From assembly GCF_003732275.1 (NCBI RefSeq), contig NZ_MOBM01000024.1, positions 1 through 58,470 on the forward strand: a DNA stretch of 58,470 nucleotides, given 5' to 3'. The translations under genes and the position numbers were made by a program. Positions 8,719 through 16,901 of the stretch are shown in pieces. The notes below the pieces were generated by a model. The model saw only the letters and a program-made list of their open reading frames with translations, was not told the DNA's origin and ran no database searches. Source of the stretch: Pseudomonas frederiksbergensis. GTDB taxonomy: Bacteria > Pseudomonadota > Gammaproteobacteria > Pseudomonadales > Pseudomonadaceae. Within the stretch, counting starts at the first letter, position 1. Every line of letters starts with the position of its first letter.

Positions 8719-9035
8719 AAAACGCGACGTTGATCTTCAGCGGGATTGATAATAAAGCTATTGAATTTAATCCGACTTGCCATGCCAGCTTTCAACATAT
8801 CCATAAACCCGGCCAGTTGCGGATGATCAAAATGTGCACGCATCAGACTTTCCGATTCCCAGTAACCGCTGACGATCCAAGAGTTTTTTGCCCGACGATT
8901 ATCGGTAATCGCGTATCCCATACACCCTGAGTTGCTAAGGAGCGCGCGAACAATCTGAGGGAGTATCGAGCAGACTTCACCCACTCGCCCGGGTGCAGCA
9001 TCGATTTCGACGGTATTGATTGCTGTAATTAACAT
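8709..9035 (-). CDS. ABM-domain (antibiotic biosynthesis monooxygenase-like) protein
   Basis: A 108-residue protein matching the ABM dimeric alpha/beta-barrel fold: N-terminal strand MLITAINTVEI, a helix with alternating charges, GCMGYAITDNRR, then SWIVSGYWESESLMRAHFDHP. The ATG at 9035 has GGAGGG upstream, which decides the start. Members act on quinones, haem or polyketides, or are accessory proteins; the substrate is unknown. It is the last gene of the minus-strand enzyme run, separated from the SDR gene by a 200-base stretch holding a gene remnant. Confidence 0.75.
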   Translation of the reverse strand: MLITAINTVEIDAAPGRVGEVCSILPQIVRALLSNSGCMGYAITDNRRAKNSWIVSGYWESESLMRAHFDHPQLAGFMDMLKAGMASRIKFNSFIINPAEDQRRVFHG

Positions 9036-9054
9036 TCTCAACCCTCCTGCATGA

Positions 9055-9207
9055 CCGACGGGAAATTCTGCCGTATTCACACTGTCCATCGGTTACCTGA
9101 TCGAGGCACTCGGAGCGCTGTTGTTCGCGGTATTGCTCCTGGTGCCCGGCATCACGGCACGACTCAAACACGTTGCACGGCCCTATCTACAAGTGTCCAA
9201 CGACTGA
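9055..9207 (+). pseudogene. C-terminal stub of a membrane protein gene
   Basis: A 50-codon open stretch, running from just after a TGA to a TGA, that has no start codon but reads like the tail of an integral membrane protein. It has SIGYLIEALGALLFAVLLLV followed by PGITARLKHVARPYL, i.e. a hydrophobic helix with a basic cytosolic tail. It is on the strand opposite the flanking genes. I cannot name the family. It suggests that a plus-strand gene once stood here and was replaced by the minus-strand enzyme genes. Confidence 0.4.
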
Positions 9208-9235
9208 CCAGGGCAATACCGCAAGACAGCCGGGT

Positions 9236-9988
9236 TCAGGCTAGATATCCGCCGTCGACCGTCAGGCTCGCGCCGGTGACAAACGAAGCATCGTCACTGG
9301 CAAGGTACGCCGCCATTCCAGCGATCTCGTCAGCGGTGCCGAGCCGACCCAGCGGCACCAGTTTGATCACATGATCCAGATAAGGCGCATCGGCCGGGTT
9401 CATGTCGGTCGCCGTCGGACCGGGCTGTATGTTGTTGACAGTAATGCCGCGTGCGGCGAAATCCAGGGCCAGACCGCGCACCAAACCGACCAGCGCGGCC
9501 TTGGTCATCGAGTAGGCGCTGGTCCCGGGAAAACCGCTACGCGCGCCGGCGACACTCCCGATGGTGATGATACGATCACCGCGACTCATGACTCTGGAAC
9601 AGGCCTGAATCACCACATAAGCAGCGCGTACGTTTACCGCGTACATGTTGTCGAGCGCCTCGACACTGAACTCGTCTACTGACCCGAGCCCCAGAATTCC
9701 GGCATTGTTCACCAGGATATTCAGCGCACCGAAATGCTCTACCGCGGTGCCGACGGCACGCTCGATATCCTCTGCGATCCGGCTATCGGCCTTGATCGCC
9801 AGCGCCCTGCCCCCATGTGCCCGGATATCGGCAACCAGCGCCTCGGCCTTCACATCGGATGCCGAGTAAGTGAAGGCCACTGCGGCGCCCTCCACAGCCA
9901 GTCGACGAACAATTGCAGCACCGATGCCGCGCGAGCCACCGGTGATCAAGGCAGTCCTGCCGATAAAACGTTGTGAGTTGCTGCTCAT
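9236..9988 (-). CDS. SDR family NAD(P)-dependent oxidoreductase
   Basis: A 250-residue classical short-chain dehydrogenase/reductase. Cofactor motif TGGSRGIGAAI near residue 13, NNAG in ILVNNAGILG, and catalytic Ser, Tyr and Lys in TIGSVAGARSG and SAYSMTKAAL. The C-terminus VTGASLTVDGGYLA is typical of FabG-like members. ATG at 9988 has GGAAGG upstream; a GTG at 10003 is also possible. It lies 55 bases after the exported alpha/beta hydrolase gene in a minus-strand run. It probably oxidises or reduces an alcohol or ketone produced by the hydrolases; the substrate is unknown. Confidence 0.9.
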   Translation of the reverse strand: MSSNSQRFIGRTALITGGSRGIGAAIVRRLAVEGAAVAFTYSASDVKAEALVADIRAHGGRALAIKADSRIAEDIERAVGTAVEHFGALNILVNNAGILGLGSVDEFSVEALDNMYAVNVRAAYVVIQACSRVMSRGDRIITIGSVAGARSGFPGTSAYSMTKAALVGLVRGLALDFAARGITVNNIQPGPTATDMNPADAPYLDHVIKLVPLGRLGTADEIAGMAAYLASDDASFVTGASLTVDGGYLA

Positions 9989-10043
9989 TTTCTTACCTTC
10001 CACTGAGGTTCATTCGAAGCGCGCATCCGCACGCCGATGGGCA

Positions 10044-10820
10044 TTACTTCGCCGTGGCGGCTTTTTCGATCAGGCGCGCAACCGGTCCCGGGTTCGAAAC
10101 CATCACGACATGGGACGCGCCCTTGACGACCTTCACACCTTTGGCGGCGGCGCGCTTGGCCATGAAGTCCATGGCTTGCGGCGGGATGTTCTTGTCCTTG
10201 TCGCCATAGATGTACCAGGACGGAATATGCTTCCAGGCGGGTGTGCCGGACTGTTCGTTGAGCGCCGCTTCCGTCACCGGGCGCTGGGTGGCGGCCATCA
10301 ACGCCGCCTCTTTCGTGGGGACGTCAGCGGCGAACTGGTCGTGAAACTTGTCCTGCTGGATGTACAAGTCCTTGCCGCCATCGGCCAGCGGTACAGGCGC
10401 AGCCAGGGTTGGACCCAGCGTGCTGCCCGGGAATTTGCCAGCCAGCCCGGCAACGGTTTCCCCGGCCTCGGGTGCAAACGCACTGACATAAACCAGCGCT
10501 TTGACGTTGGCATGATCGTTGGCCGCATCACTGATGACGTTGCCGCCATAGGAATGGCCGACCAGTACTACAGGCGAATGAATACTCGTCAGCAATGCCG
10601 AGATTGCCGTGCCATCGCTTTTTACGCCGCGCAGTGGGTTGGCGGCGGCAACCACCGGGTAACCATCTTTCTCGAGAATCTTCACCACCCCATTCCAACT
10701 CGACGCATCGGCAAAGGCGCCGTGGACGAGGACGATCGTGGGCTTTTCAGTTTGTGCCCAGGCGTGTGTACCCATACTCAGGCTGACGGCGACGGCCAGC
10801 GCGGCCAATACTTTTTTCAT
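10044..10820 (-). CDS. Exported alpha/beta hydrolase (serine type)
   Basis: A 258-residue protein with a clear Sec signal peptide (MKKVLAALAVAVSLSMG, cleavage after THAWA). The alpha/beta hydrolase fold follows: oxyanion region VLVHGAFADASSW, nucleophile Ser in VGHSYGGNVI, and a late catalytic His in KGASHVVMV. It resembles the many bacterial RutD/esterase-like hydrolases that start TIVLVHGAFADASSW. Location is probably periplasmic. It is preceded by the cytochrome P460-like gene at 25 bp, consistent with one operon. Confidence 0.88.
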   Translation of the reverse strand: MKKVLAALAVAVSLSMGTHAWAQTEKPTIVLVHGAFADASSWNGVVKILEKDGYPVVAAANPLRGVKSDGTAISALLTSIHSPVVLVGHSYGGNVISDAANDHANVKALVYVSAFAPEAGETVAGLAGKFPGSTLGPTLAAPVPLADGGKDLYIQQDKFHDQFAADVPTKEAALMAATQRPVTEAALNEQSGTPAWKHIPSWYIYGDKDKNIPPQAMDFMAKRAAAKGVKVVKGASHVVMVSNPGPVARLIEKAATAK

Positions 10821-10845
10821 TGCAAACTCCGGGTTTGACGGGAAA

Positions 10846-11355
10846 TTAAGGGGCGAAGAGAGTGAAGACAAAATCGTGATTGCGCACTCGCGCCTGGTGA
10901 CAGGCAAAACAGGTTTGATGCTGAGCTTCATCGGCCGGTTTACCGTTGATAAACCGACCGAACCCCCAGCCTCCGGTTGTTGCATATTTCTTCGAGTCCT
11001 TGACCATGACCTGCACGGTCGTGGCTGCACCCGGGATGGATGCCGGCTCGAATTCCGGGGACTGAACATGTTTCCAGGCAAGCTTTACCAGAACCGTGCC
11101 GTCAGGGAATGGCAGCGTTGAATTCTGATAAGCCTTGATGGCCAGGTCATTGCCCACCACGGCTCTCAGCTCGTCCAAAGGTGCCGCTTCCTGCGCCGGC
11201 GCGATCAGCGGCCATAGACGGTAGTTTTCAGGCAACTTCACGCCATAAATCGGTGAAGCGTCGCCATTATCGGCGTCGCCCTGGGCGACACCGGTGGCGG
11301 TCACGGCTGCGGTTGCAATGGCAGCCGACATCACTGCCAGATATTTGAGCTTCAT
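10846..11355 (-). CDS. Cytochrome P460-like c-type haem protein
   Basis: A 169-residue exported protein with a signal peptide (MKLKYLAVMSAAIATAAV). The fold region YRLWPLIAPAQ, GTVLVKLAWK and GGWGFGRFINGKPAD is typical of the P460 family. The haem-attachment motif CFACH (CxxCH) sits near the C-terminus, followed by NHDFVFTLF. Known P460s oxidise hydroxylamine or ammonia-like substrates, but most Pseudomonas homologues are uncharacterised. The start at 11355 has GAAGGG 9 bases upstream. It lies in the middle of a run of exported hydrolases, so it may be a periplasmic oxidant for the same compound; that is inference. Confidence 0.85.
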   Translation of the reverse strand: MKLKYLAVMSAAIATAAVTATGVAQGDADNGDASPIYGVKLPENYRLWPLIAPAQEAAPLDELRAVVGNDLAIKAYQNSTLPFPDGTVLVKLAWKHVQSPEFEPASIPGAATTVQVMVKDSKKYATTGGWGFGRFINGKPADEAQHQTCFACHQARVRNHDFVFTLFAP

Positions 11356-11378
11356 CGTTGCCATCCCTTCAGCGATTC

Positions 11379-12452
11379 TCAGAGGTGATCGGCATCGATC
11401 ACGGCCTGGGCGAAGGCTTGCGGCGCTTCTTGCGGTAAGTTGTGGCCGACACCACCGCTGATCAACCGGTACTCATACTTGCCAGTGAAACGCTTGGCGT
11501 ATGCCTCGGCAGGTGGATGCGGTGCGCCGTTGGCGTCGCCCTCCATAGTGATGGTGGGCACACTGATGGGTGGAGAGGCTGCGAGTTTCTTCTCCAGCGC
11601 GTCGTATTTGGCCTCGCCCTTGACCAGCCCCAGGCGCCAGCGATAGTTGAAAATCGACACAGCAACGTGATCCGGATTCTGCAAAGCAGCGGCGCTGCGA
11701 TCATAGGTCGCGTCGTCGAAATTCCACTGCGGCGAGGCCAGCTTCCAGATCAATTTGGCAAAGTCGTGGGTGTTTTTCTCGTAGCCCAGACGGCCACGCT
11801 CTGTCGCGAAGTAGAACTGGTACCACCACTGCAATTCGGCGGCGGGCGGCAACGGTGCCTTTCCGGCGTCCTGGCTGCCGATCAGGTAACCGCTCACCGC
11901 AACCAGTGCCTTGACCCGTTCAGGCCAAAGGGCCGCGACGATATCAGCCGTGCGCGCACCCCAGTCATAGCCGCCGAGTACGGCTTGTTTGATCTGCAGC
12001 GCATCCATGAAGTCGATCAGGTCGGTCGCCAACGCGGAGGGCTGACCATTGCGGATCGTCTTGGCAGAAAGGAAACGTGTATCGCCATAACCGCGAGCAT
12101 AGGGAATCAATACGCGATAACCCTTCTGCGCCAGCGCCGGTGCGACGTCGATGTAGCTGTGAATATCGTACGGCCAGCCGTGTAGCAGGATTACCACAGG
12201 ACCGTCAGCCGGGCCGACTTCTGCATACTCAACATCCAGCAATCCGGCCTTGACGTGTTTCAACGGCCCGAAGGAAACATTGCTACCCGGCGCAATGGCG
12301 TCGATTTTTCCCGCCGGCACATCAGCGGCGTAGACCGGCGATGACGCAATGCTCAGGACACCCGCTTGCATCAATGCGATCGCCAGAACGGATCGAGCGA
12401 GCAGGCTCCGATGCGGTGATACGGCTCGGTGGTTCAATGCAGACTTTTTCAT
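11379..12452 (-). CDS. Exported alpha/beta hydrolase, epoxide hydrolase/dehalogenase-like
   Basis: A 357-residue protein with an N-terminal export signal (LARSVLAIALMQAGVL, cleavage near VYA). It has LLHGWPYDIHSY as oxyanion-hole HGxP motif and GGYDWGARTADI, where Asp is the likely nucleophile, as in epoxide hydrolases and haloalkane dehalogenases. The late His is in SGGVGHNLPQEAP. It precedes the P460-like gene with a 14-bp gap (23 bp to the preferred start). Probably periplasmic. The Asp nucleophile separates it mechanistically from the Ser hydrolase two genes on. Confidence 0.87.
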   Translation of the reverse strand: MKKSALNHRAVSPHRSLLARSVLAIALMQAGVLSIASSPVYAADVPAGKIDAIAPGSNVSFGPLKHVKAGLLDVEYAEVGPADGPVVILLHGWPYDIHSYIDVAPALAQKGYRVLIPYARGYGDTRFLSAKTIRNGQPSALATDLIDFMDALQIKQAVLGGYDWGARTADIVAALWPERVKALVAVSGYLIGSQDAGKAPLPPAAELQWWYQFYFATERGRLGYEKNTHDFAKLIWKLASPQWNFDDATYDRSAAALQNPDHVAVSIFNYRWRLGLVKGEAKYDALEKKLAASPPISVPTITMEGDANGAPHPPAEAYAKRFTGKYEYRLISGGVGHNLPQEAPQAFAQAVIDADHL

Positions 12453-12515
12453 GGTGAGTCTCCCTGGGAAAGGCAGATGGCGGTTCCGCAATGTCGGGGT
12501 GGGTGCAAAATAGGT

Positions 12516-13868
12516 TTACCGGGTAGCGTTTTGTTGCGCAGCCGTGCGCAGAGGACGGAATGCCGCGCGCAATTCTTCGCTGAACAATTGAGGTTGTTCC
12601 CACGCCGCGAAGTGGCCACCCTTGCTGACCTCGTTGAAGTAGGACAGCGATGGGTAGGCACGCTGCGACCACACTTTTGGTGCGCGGTAGATTTCGTGCG
12701 GGAACACGGTGATAGCGACGGGCACCTTGATGTCGGCGGTCTTCTGCGCTGCTGCGCTGAAGTTATTGTTGTTGTTCTCCCAGTAGAAACGGGAGGACGA
12801 CGCACCACTGTCGGTCAGCCAATAAAGACTGATGTCATCGAGCATTTCATCGCGGCTGAGCACGCGTTCGGGATGACCGTCACTGTCAGTCCATGCGGCA
12901 AACTTTTCGTACATCCAGGCCGCCGTGCCCGCTGGCGAGTCGGCCAGCAAGTAGCCGATGGTCTGGGGCCGGGTCACCATCATTGCGCCATAGGCGGCGT
13001 TGCGCCCGAAAAAGGTGCTGAGCGCGTTGTAAGCGTTACGCTCCGGATCGGTAAGTCCGGCGGGCGCTGGATCACCGCTGTTGATCGGCTTGACCAGTTC
13101 CGGCGGCACAGTGGCCGGCATGTTCAAGTGAATGCCAAGTAAACCGGGTGGGCCCAGGCGGCCCAAAGCATCAGAGATCACCGAACCGTGGTCACCACCC
13201 TGCGACACGTAATGGGTGTACCCCAGGCGGTTCATCAACACATCCCACGCCTTCGCCACGCGATCAGGCCCCCAGCCAGGTCCGGTCGGTTTTCCGGAAA
13301 AACCATGGCCTGGAATCGATGGAATCACAACATCGAAAGAATCCTCCGCACGCCCACCGTAAGCCGTCGGGTCGGTCAACGGGCCAATGGTGCTGAGAAA
13401 CTCGAACTGCGAACCCGGCCAACCATGGGTCAGGATCAACGGCATGGCATTGGGGTTGCGCGAACGGACATGGATAAACTGGATGTCGACACCATCAATG
13501 GTGGTCACGAACTCCGGCAAGGCATTGAGCTTCGCCTCGGCTTTGCGCCAGTCATAGCCATTGCCCCAATACTTCACCAACTCCTTGACCTGAGCCAGCT
13601 GCACACCCTGGGATACGTCGTTGACCGTTTCCTTGTCGGGCCAACGGGTGTCCGCGATGCGTTTGCGCAGGTCAACCAATTGCGCTTCATCGACATGAAT
13701 CCGGTATGGACGAATGGCTTGCGACTGAGCTGATGCAACCTTGGCAGGCGGCTGCTCGGCAGCCGTGCTGGCCGCCCATGCGCCACAACTGGCCGCCAGC
13801 GTCGCGAATCCGAACATGCTTGCCCTGACGTGATGGCGCCAAGTAAAAACGGACAAAACGACACGCAT
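12516..13868 (-). CDS. Exported epoxide hydrolase with EHN domain
   Basis: A 450-residue protein, first gene of the minus-strand enzyme run. The start at 13868 has AGGAGA 6 bases upstream; the open frame to 13958 is unsupported. A signal sequence (FGFATLAASCGAWA) precedes the microsomal-type epoxide hydrolase N-terminal (EHN) domain, seen in IRPYRIHVDEAQLVDLRKRI and DTRWPD. The catalytic domain has LTHGWPGSQFEF and SQGGDHGSVISD (Asp nucleophile), plus the C-terminal His region KGGHFAAWEQP. It presumably adds water to an epoxide in the periplasm. Divergent from an MFS transporter gene across about 370 bases. Confidence 0.9.
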   Translation of the reverse strand: MRVVLSVFTWRHHVRASMFGFATLAASCGAWAASTAAEQPPAKVASAQSQAIRPYRIHVDEAQLVDLRKRIADTRWPDKETVNDVSQGVQLAQVKELVKYWGNGYDWRKAEAKLNALPEFVTTIDGVDIQFIHVRSRNPNAMPLILTHGWPGSQFEFLSTIGPLTDPTAYGGRAEDSFDVVIPSIPGHGFSGKPTGPGWGPDRVAKAWDVLMNRLGYTHYVSQGGDHGSVISDALGRLGPPGLLGIHLNMPATVPPELVKPINSGDPAPAGLTDPERNAYNALSTFFGRNAAYGAMMVTRPQTIGYLLADSPAGTAAWMYEKFAAWTDSDGHPERVLSRDEMLDDISLYWLTDSGASSSRFYWENNNNNFSAAAQKTADIKVPVAITVFPHEIYRAPKVWSQRAYPSLSYFNEVSKGGHFAAWEQPQLFSEELRAAFRPLRTAAQQNATR

Positions 13869-14239
13869 GATGTATCTCCTTTTAGGTAGGTGTCCTGCAG
13901 CCGTGGCGACTGCCGGGGTAGCCTTCACAGGCCTGGGCACTGGTCTAAACCATGTCACCTGCGACTGTGCAGCTGACGTAAGCGGATCAAATCACCCGAA
14001 TGCCTTCAGGGCGATTACACGATGGTGTCGGTCGATACTTAGGTATGAATGATCTGGCAGACAGGCTGCGCGCAGTCCTCTGCTGTCATCAGGAAGTGCC
14101 CGGATAATCGCCCGCATCAAGCAAACACGGGCGAATCCCGGCCTGATAGGGAAAAATGTCCGGAAAAAACTCGACGGCACCGCTGCTTATAGCCAGCATT
14201 GAAGCCTTTTCGGAAAACAACACGGTTCAAGGAACACGG
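13869..14239. other. Intergenic region between divergent epoxide hydrolase and MFS genes
   Basis: About 370 bases without a convincing gene. It must hold the promoters for both divergent transcripts. AGGAGA (ribosome site of the epoxide hydrolase) and AAGGA (of the MFS gene) lie at its two ends. No clear palindromic operator or sigma-54 element was found. Confidence 0.4.
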
Positions 14240-15514
14240 ATGCGCGGGGAAACAACGCTCGACGGTGGGGATAAAATTGCAATGGCCTCTTCTCAGTGGA
14301 GAGTCATCGGCCTGTGCATGCTCTTCAACGTGATCGACGGCATGGATGTCATGGCCATGGCATTTACCGGGAGCAGCGTTTCGGCCGAGTGGGGATTGAC
14401 CGGCGCACAACTCGGCGTGCTGCTGAGCGCGAGCCTGGTCGGCATGGCACTCGGCTCTTTGCTTGCCGGCCCCCGAGCGGATCATTACGGACGTCGGCCG
14501 CTATTGCTGGCGGGGCTCTCGCTGAGCGGTTTGAGCATGCTGCTGTCCTTCTGGAGCCCAAACCAATCTCTGCTGATGCTCTTGCGTTTACTGACGGGCA
14601 TCGGCACCGGAGCGGTTCTCGTGGCCGCGAATGTGCTGACTTATGAGCGTGCCAGTAAGCATCGGCGCAATCTGGCCATCGCCCTGCAATCGATGGCCTT
14701 CGCATTAGGCGCAAGCCTGGGCGGCGTGCTGGCCCATGCACTCAATACCAGCGCGGGCTGGCGCTATGTATTCCTCGCTGGTGGTCTGATTACGCTTGCG
14801 GCTGGCGTGGCGGGCGCATTTTTTCTGCGCGAGTCGGCGCAATTTCTGGTACTCGATCAGCAGCGACATCAGTCGCTTTCGATCCATTCGGCAGCAACGT
14901 CAACGATGCCACGTTCAAAGTACCGAGCGTTGATTACCCCTGCGCAATGGCAGCAGACAACCTCGCTGGCGCTGGCACTGTTGCTGCTCATGGCGTGTTT
15001 CTACTTCGTGATGAGCTGGACGCCGACACTCATGACCCTCAACGGCTTTTCCGAAAAAGAAGGCGCCGTCAGTGGCGTGTTGCTCTGTGTTGGCGGCATG
15101 TCAGGGGCGCTGCTGATGGGCCTGGCGGCCAATCGTTTCGGCTGCTGGCGATTGCTGCTGGGCTTTTTGCTACTCAATAGCGTGTTGATGACCTTGATCG
15201 TACCGGCCGCCGGCTTGTCGGGTCTGGCCGTTCCCGCTTGCGTCATCACCGGCCTGTTGCTCAATGGTGCCATTGCCGGGCTCTTCACCCTGGCTCCCCA
15301 GGCCTTTGACACCGCCATCCGCACGACTGGCGTCGGCGTGGTCTTGGCAACAGGGCGTCTTGGCGCGATTATCTCGCCTGTTGTCGCCGGGGTGCTCCTT
15401 GACGCCCATTGGACCGCACAAGACCTGTTCATGTTTTTTGCGAGCAGCCAGATAGTGGCGGCCCTTCTGGTCTGGTATAGCTGCAGAGGCTCGAAGGCAT
15501 GCAGCTCATCATGA
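14240..15514 (+). CDS. MFS transporter, aromatic acid:H+ symporter (AAHS) type
   Basis: A 424-residue inner-membrane transporter with 12 predicted helices. ATG at 14240 is chosen because AAGGA lies 7 bases upstream; an in-frame ATG at 14156 would add 28 residues. The first helix contains NVIDGMDVMAMAF, matching the D-G-x-D motif of AAHS carriers such as PcaK and BenK. The loop GPRADHYGRRPLLLAGL is the MFS DRxGRR signature. It is divergent from the epoxide-hydrolase run, so it may import the same aromatic acid-like compound or its product. No clear terminator follows. Confidence 0.85.
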   Translation: MRGETTLDGGDKIAMASSQWRVIGLCMLFNVIDGMDVMAMAFTGSSVSAEWGLTGAQLGVLLSASLVGMALGSLLAGPRADHYGRRPLLLAGLSLSGLSMLLSFWSPNQSLLMLLRLLTGIGTGAVLVAANVLTYERASKHRRNLAIALQSMAFALGASLGGVLAHALNTSAGWRYVFLAGGLITLAAGVAGAFFLRESAQFLVLDQQRHQSLSIHSAATSTMPRSKYRALITPAQWQQTTSLALALLLLMACFYFVMSWTPTLMTLNGFSEKEGAVSGVLLCVGGMSGALLMGLAANRFGCWRLLLGFLLLNSVLMTLIVPAAGLSGLAVPACVITGLLLNGAIAGLFTLAPQAFDTAIRTTGVGVVLATGRLGAIISPVVAGVLLDAHWTAQDLFMFFASSQIVAALLVWYSCRGSKACSSS

Positions 15515-15617
15515 GGCGTTGCTGAGGTTTACCAGTTCATGACGCTATCTCCCGGCATTGTCTGATGTGTGCGACAGCCTTGGCTGTCTCGCCAATAAAG
15601 CCTATTGCCTACCCGTG

Positions 15618-16607
15618 TCATCCGGGCAAACTCCTCTCTGTCTGAGGAAGGATGAGCAGTTTCCCCGTCGTCTGGCGAGACTCGAGATCACGATGCGCCT
15701 GTTCGGCTTGCGCCAATGAATAACGCTGGCCGATCACGGTTTTCAACTTGCCTGACGCCACCCAGGCGAACAGCTGCCGGGTGCGTTCCAGCAAAGCGTC
15801 GCGGCTCCGCACGTAATGCAGGACCGACGGATAAGTCAGCTTGATACTGCGCGGAATGGAAAAGATATCGATCGGTGCAATCGGATTCATGAATGGGCCA
15901 TAGAGCGCCAGCGTACCGAAGTAATCGAGCAGGCTCAGTGAAGCGGCGAACCCCTCCCCCCCCGTTCCGTCGTACACCACATTGACGGGCTGGCCTTCCG
16001 TCAAACGCAGCACCTGGCCGGCGATATTGCTTGTGCGTCCGATCACCACATAGTCGGCACCCGCGGCGAGCACTGCGTCTACTTTGTCGGCCTGCGACAC
16101 CCGGCCGATAACTTTTGCGCCTCGCAGCTTGATCATCTGAGTCAGCATCAGCCCCACACCGCCCGCTGCGGCATGCACGAAAGCAACATCACCGGGGCTG
16201 ATGGCATAAACCTTGTCCACCAGATTGCTGGCCGTCAGGCCTTGCATCATCAGGCTCGCGGCGGTGTCGAAGTCGATTTCGTCGGGCAGCGGCACCAATT
16301 GGCTGACCGGTGCCAGCACTTGTTCGGCGTAACTGCCGGGCACATAGTGCCATGCCACGCGATCACCGGGACTTACCTCGTCCACACCCGGCCCGATCGC
16401 CATGACGATTCCGGCGCCCTCCACGCCCGGCGTCATCGGCAACGACCAGGCCGCGCCAAGTCCACGGCGGGTGCCGGTGTCCATAAAGTTGATACCGGCA
16501 GCCATGACCCGTACAAGCGCCTGGCCGGGCCCCGGTTCTGCCAGCTGGATGACTTCCACCGACATGACTTCGGGATCGCCAAAGGCATGCATTACTACCG
16601 CTTTCAT
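15618..16607 (-). CDS. Quinone oxidoreductase, paralogue of the gene at 765
   Basis: A 329-residue QOR-type medium-chain reductase, start at 16607 (MKAVVMHAFGD). NFMDTGTRRG and the Rossmann loop HAAAGGVGLMLTQ parallel those of the protein encoded at 765-1742, and both end with an ESR-x-TTGKLL-type motif. No zinc ligands. It likely reduces quinones or enones with NADPH. A copy of the CTGATCATTC site found in front of tetR lies about 75 bases upstream, hinting that the TetR regulator 16 kb away may control both paralogues. Confidence 0.88.
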   Translation of the reverse strand: MKAVVMHAFGDPEVMSVEVIQLAEPGPGQALVRVMAAGINFMDTGTRRGLGAAWSLPMTPGVEGAGIVMAIGPGVDEVSPGDRVAWHYVPGSYAEQVLAPVSQLVPLPDEIDFDTAASLMMQGLTASNLVDKVYAISPGDVAFVHAAAGGVGLMLTQMIKLRGAKVIGRVSQADKVDAVLAAGADYVVIGRTSNIAGQVLRLTEGQPVNVVYDGTGGEGFAASLSLLDYFGTLALYGPFMNPIAPIDIFSIPRSIKLTYPSVLHYVRSRDALLERTRQLFAWVASGKLKTVIGQRYSLAQAEQAHRDLESRQTTGKLLILPQTERSLPG

Positions 16608-16678
16608 AAGTTTAGAGCCTGCTGCATGGACGACCTTGCCCCTGCCTGATTCGAACCAAAGCGGGAAAAGGTGCGTCA

Positions 16679-16694
16679 CGTCTGATCATTCAAT
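16679..16694. promoter_or_regulatory. Operator-like site upstream of second quinone oxidoreductase
   Basis: CTGATCATTC at 16682-16691 is identical to the 10-mer upstream of tetR (116-125) and shares the GAATGATC core with the palindrome at 735-746. It lies upstream of the paralogous oxidoreductase gene on the minus strand, in a place where a repressor could act. Confidence 0.4.
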
Positions 16695-16901
16695 CGTCGA
16701 GCGACGATGAAACCCGTGCCAATGCTGACCGGGGGGTGTATCCAGGGTGTTTCGAGAACGGCGATGACTGCATGCTGATGTAACTACGCGGGCCATCGAT
16801 ACAGTCGCTTACAACGGCTGTTCGGATCGATCGCAGGAGGGGGGCTGCACGTTGCGGCGCAGTGCAATGGCGGGGATATTTATCGAAAGCGACACCAAAG
16901 T

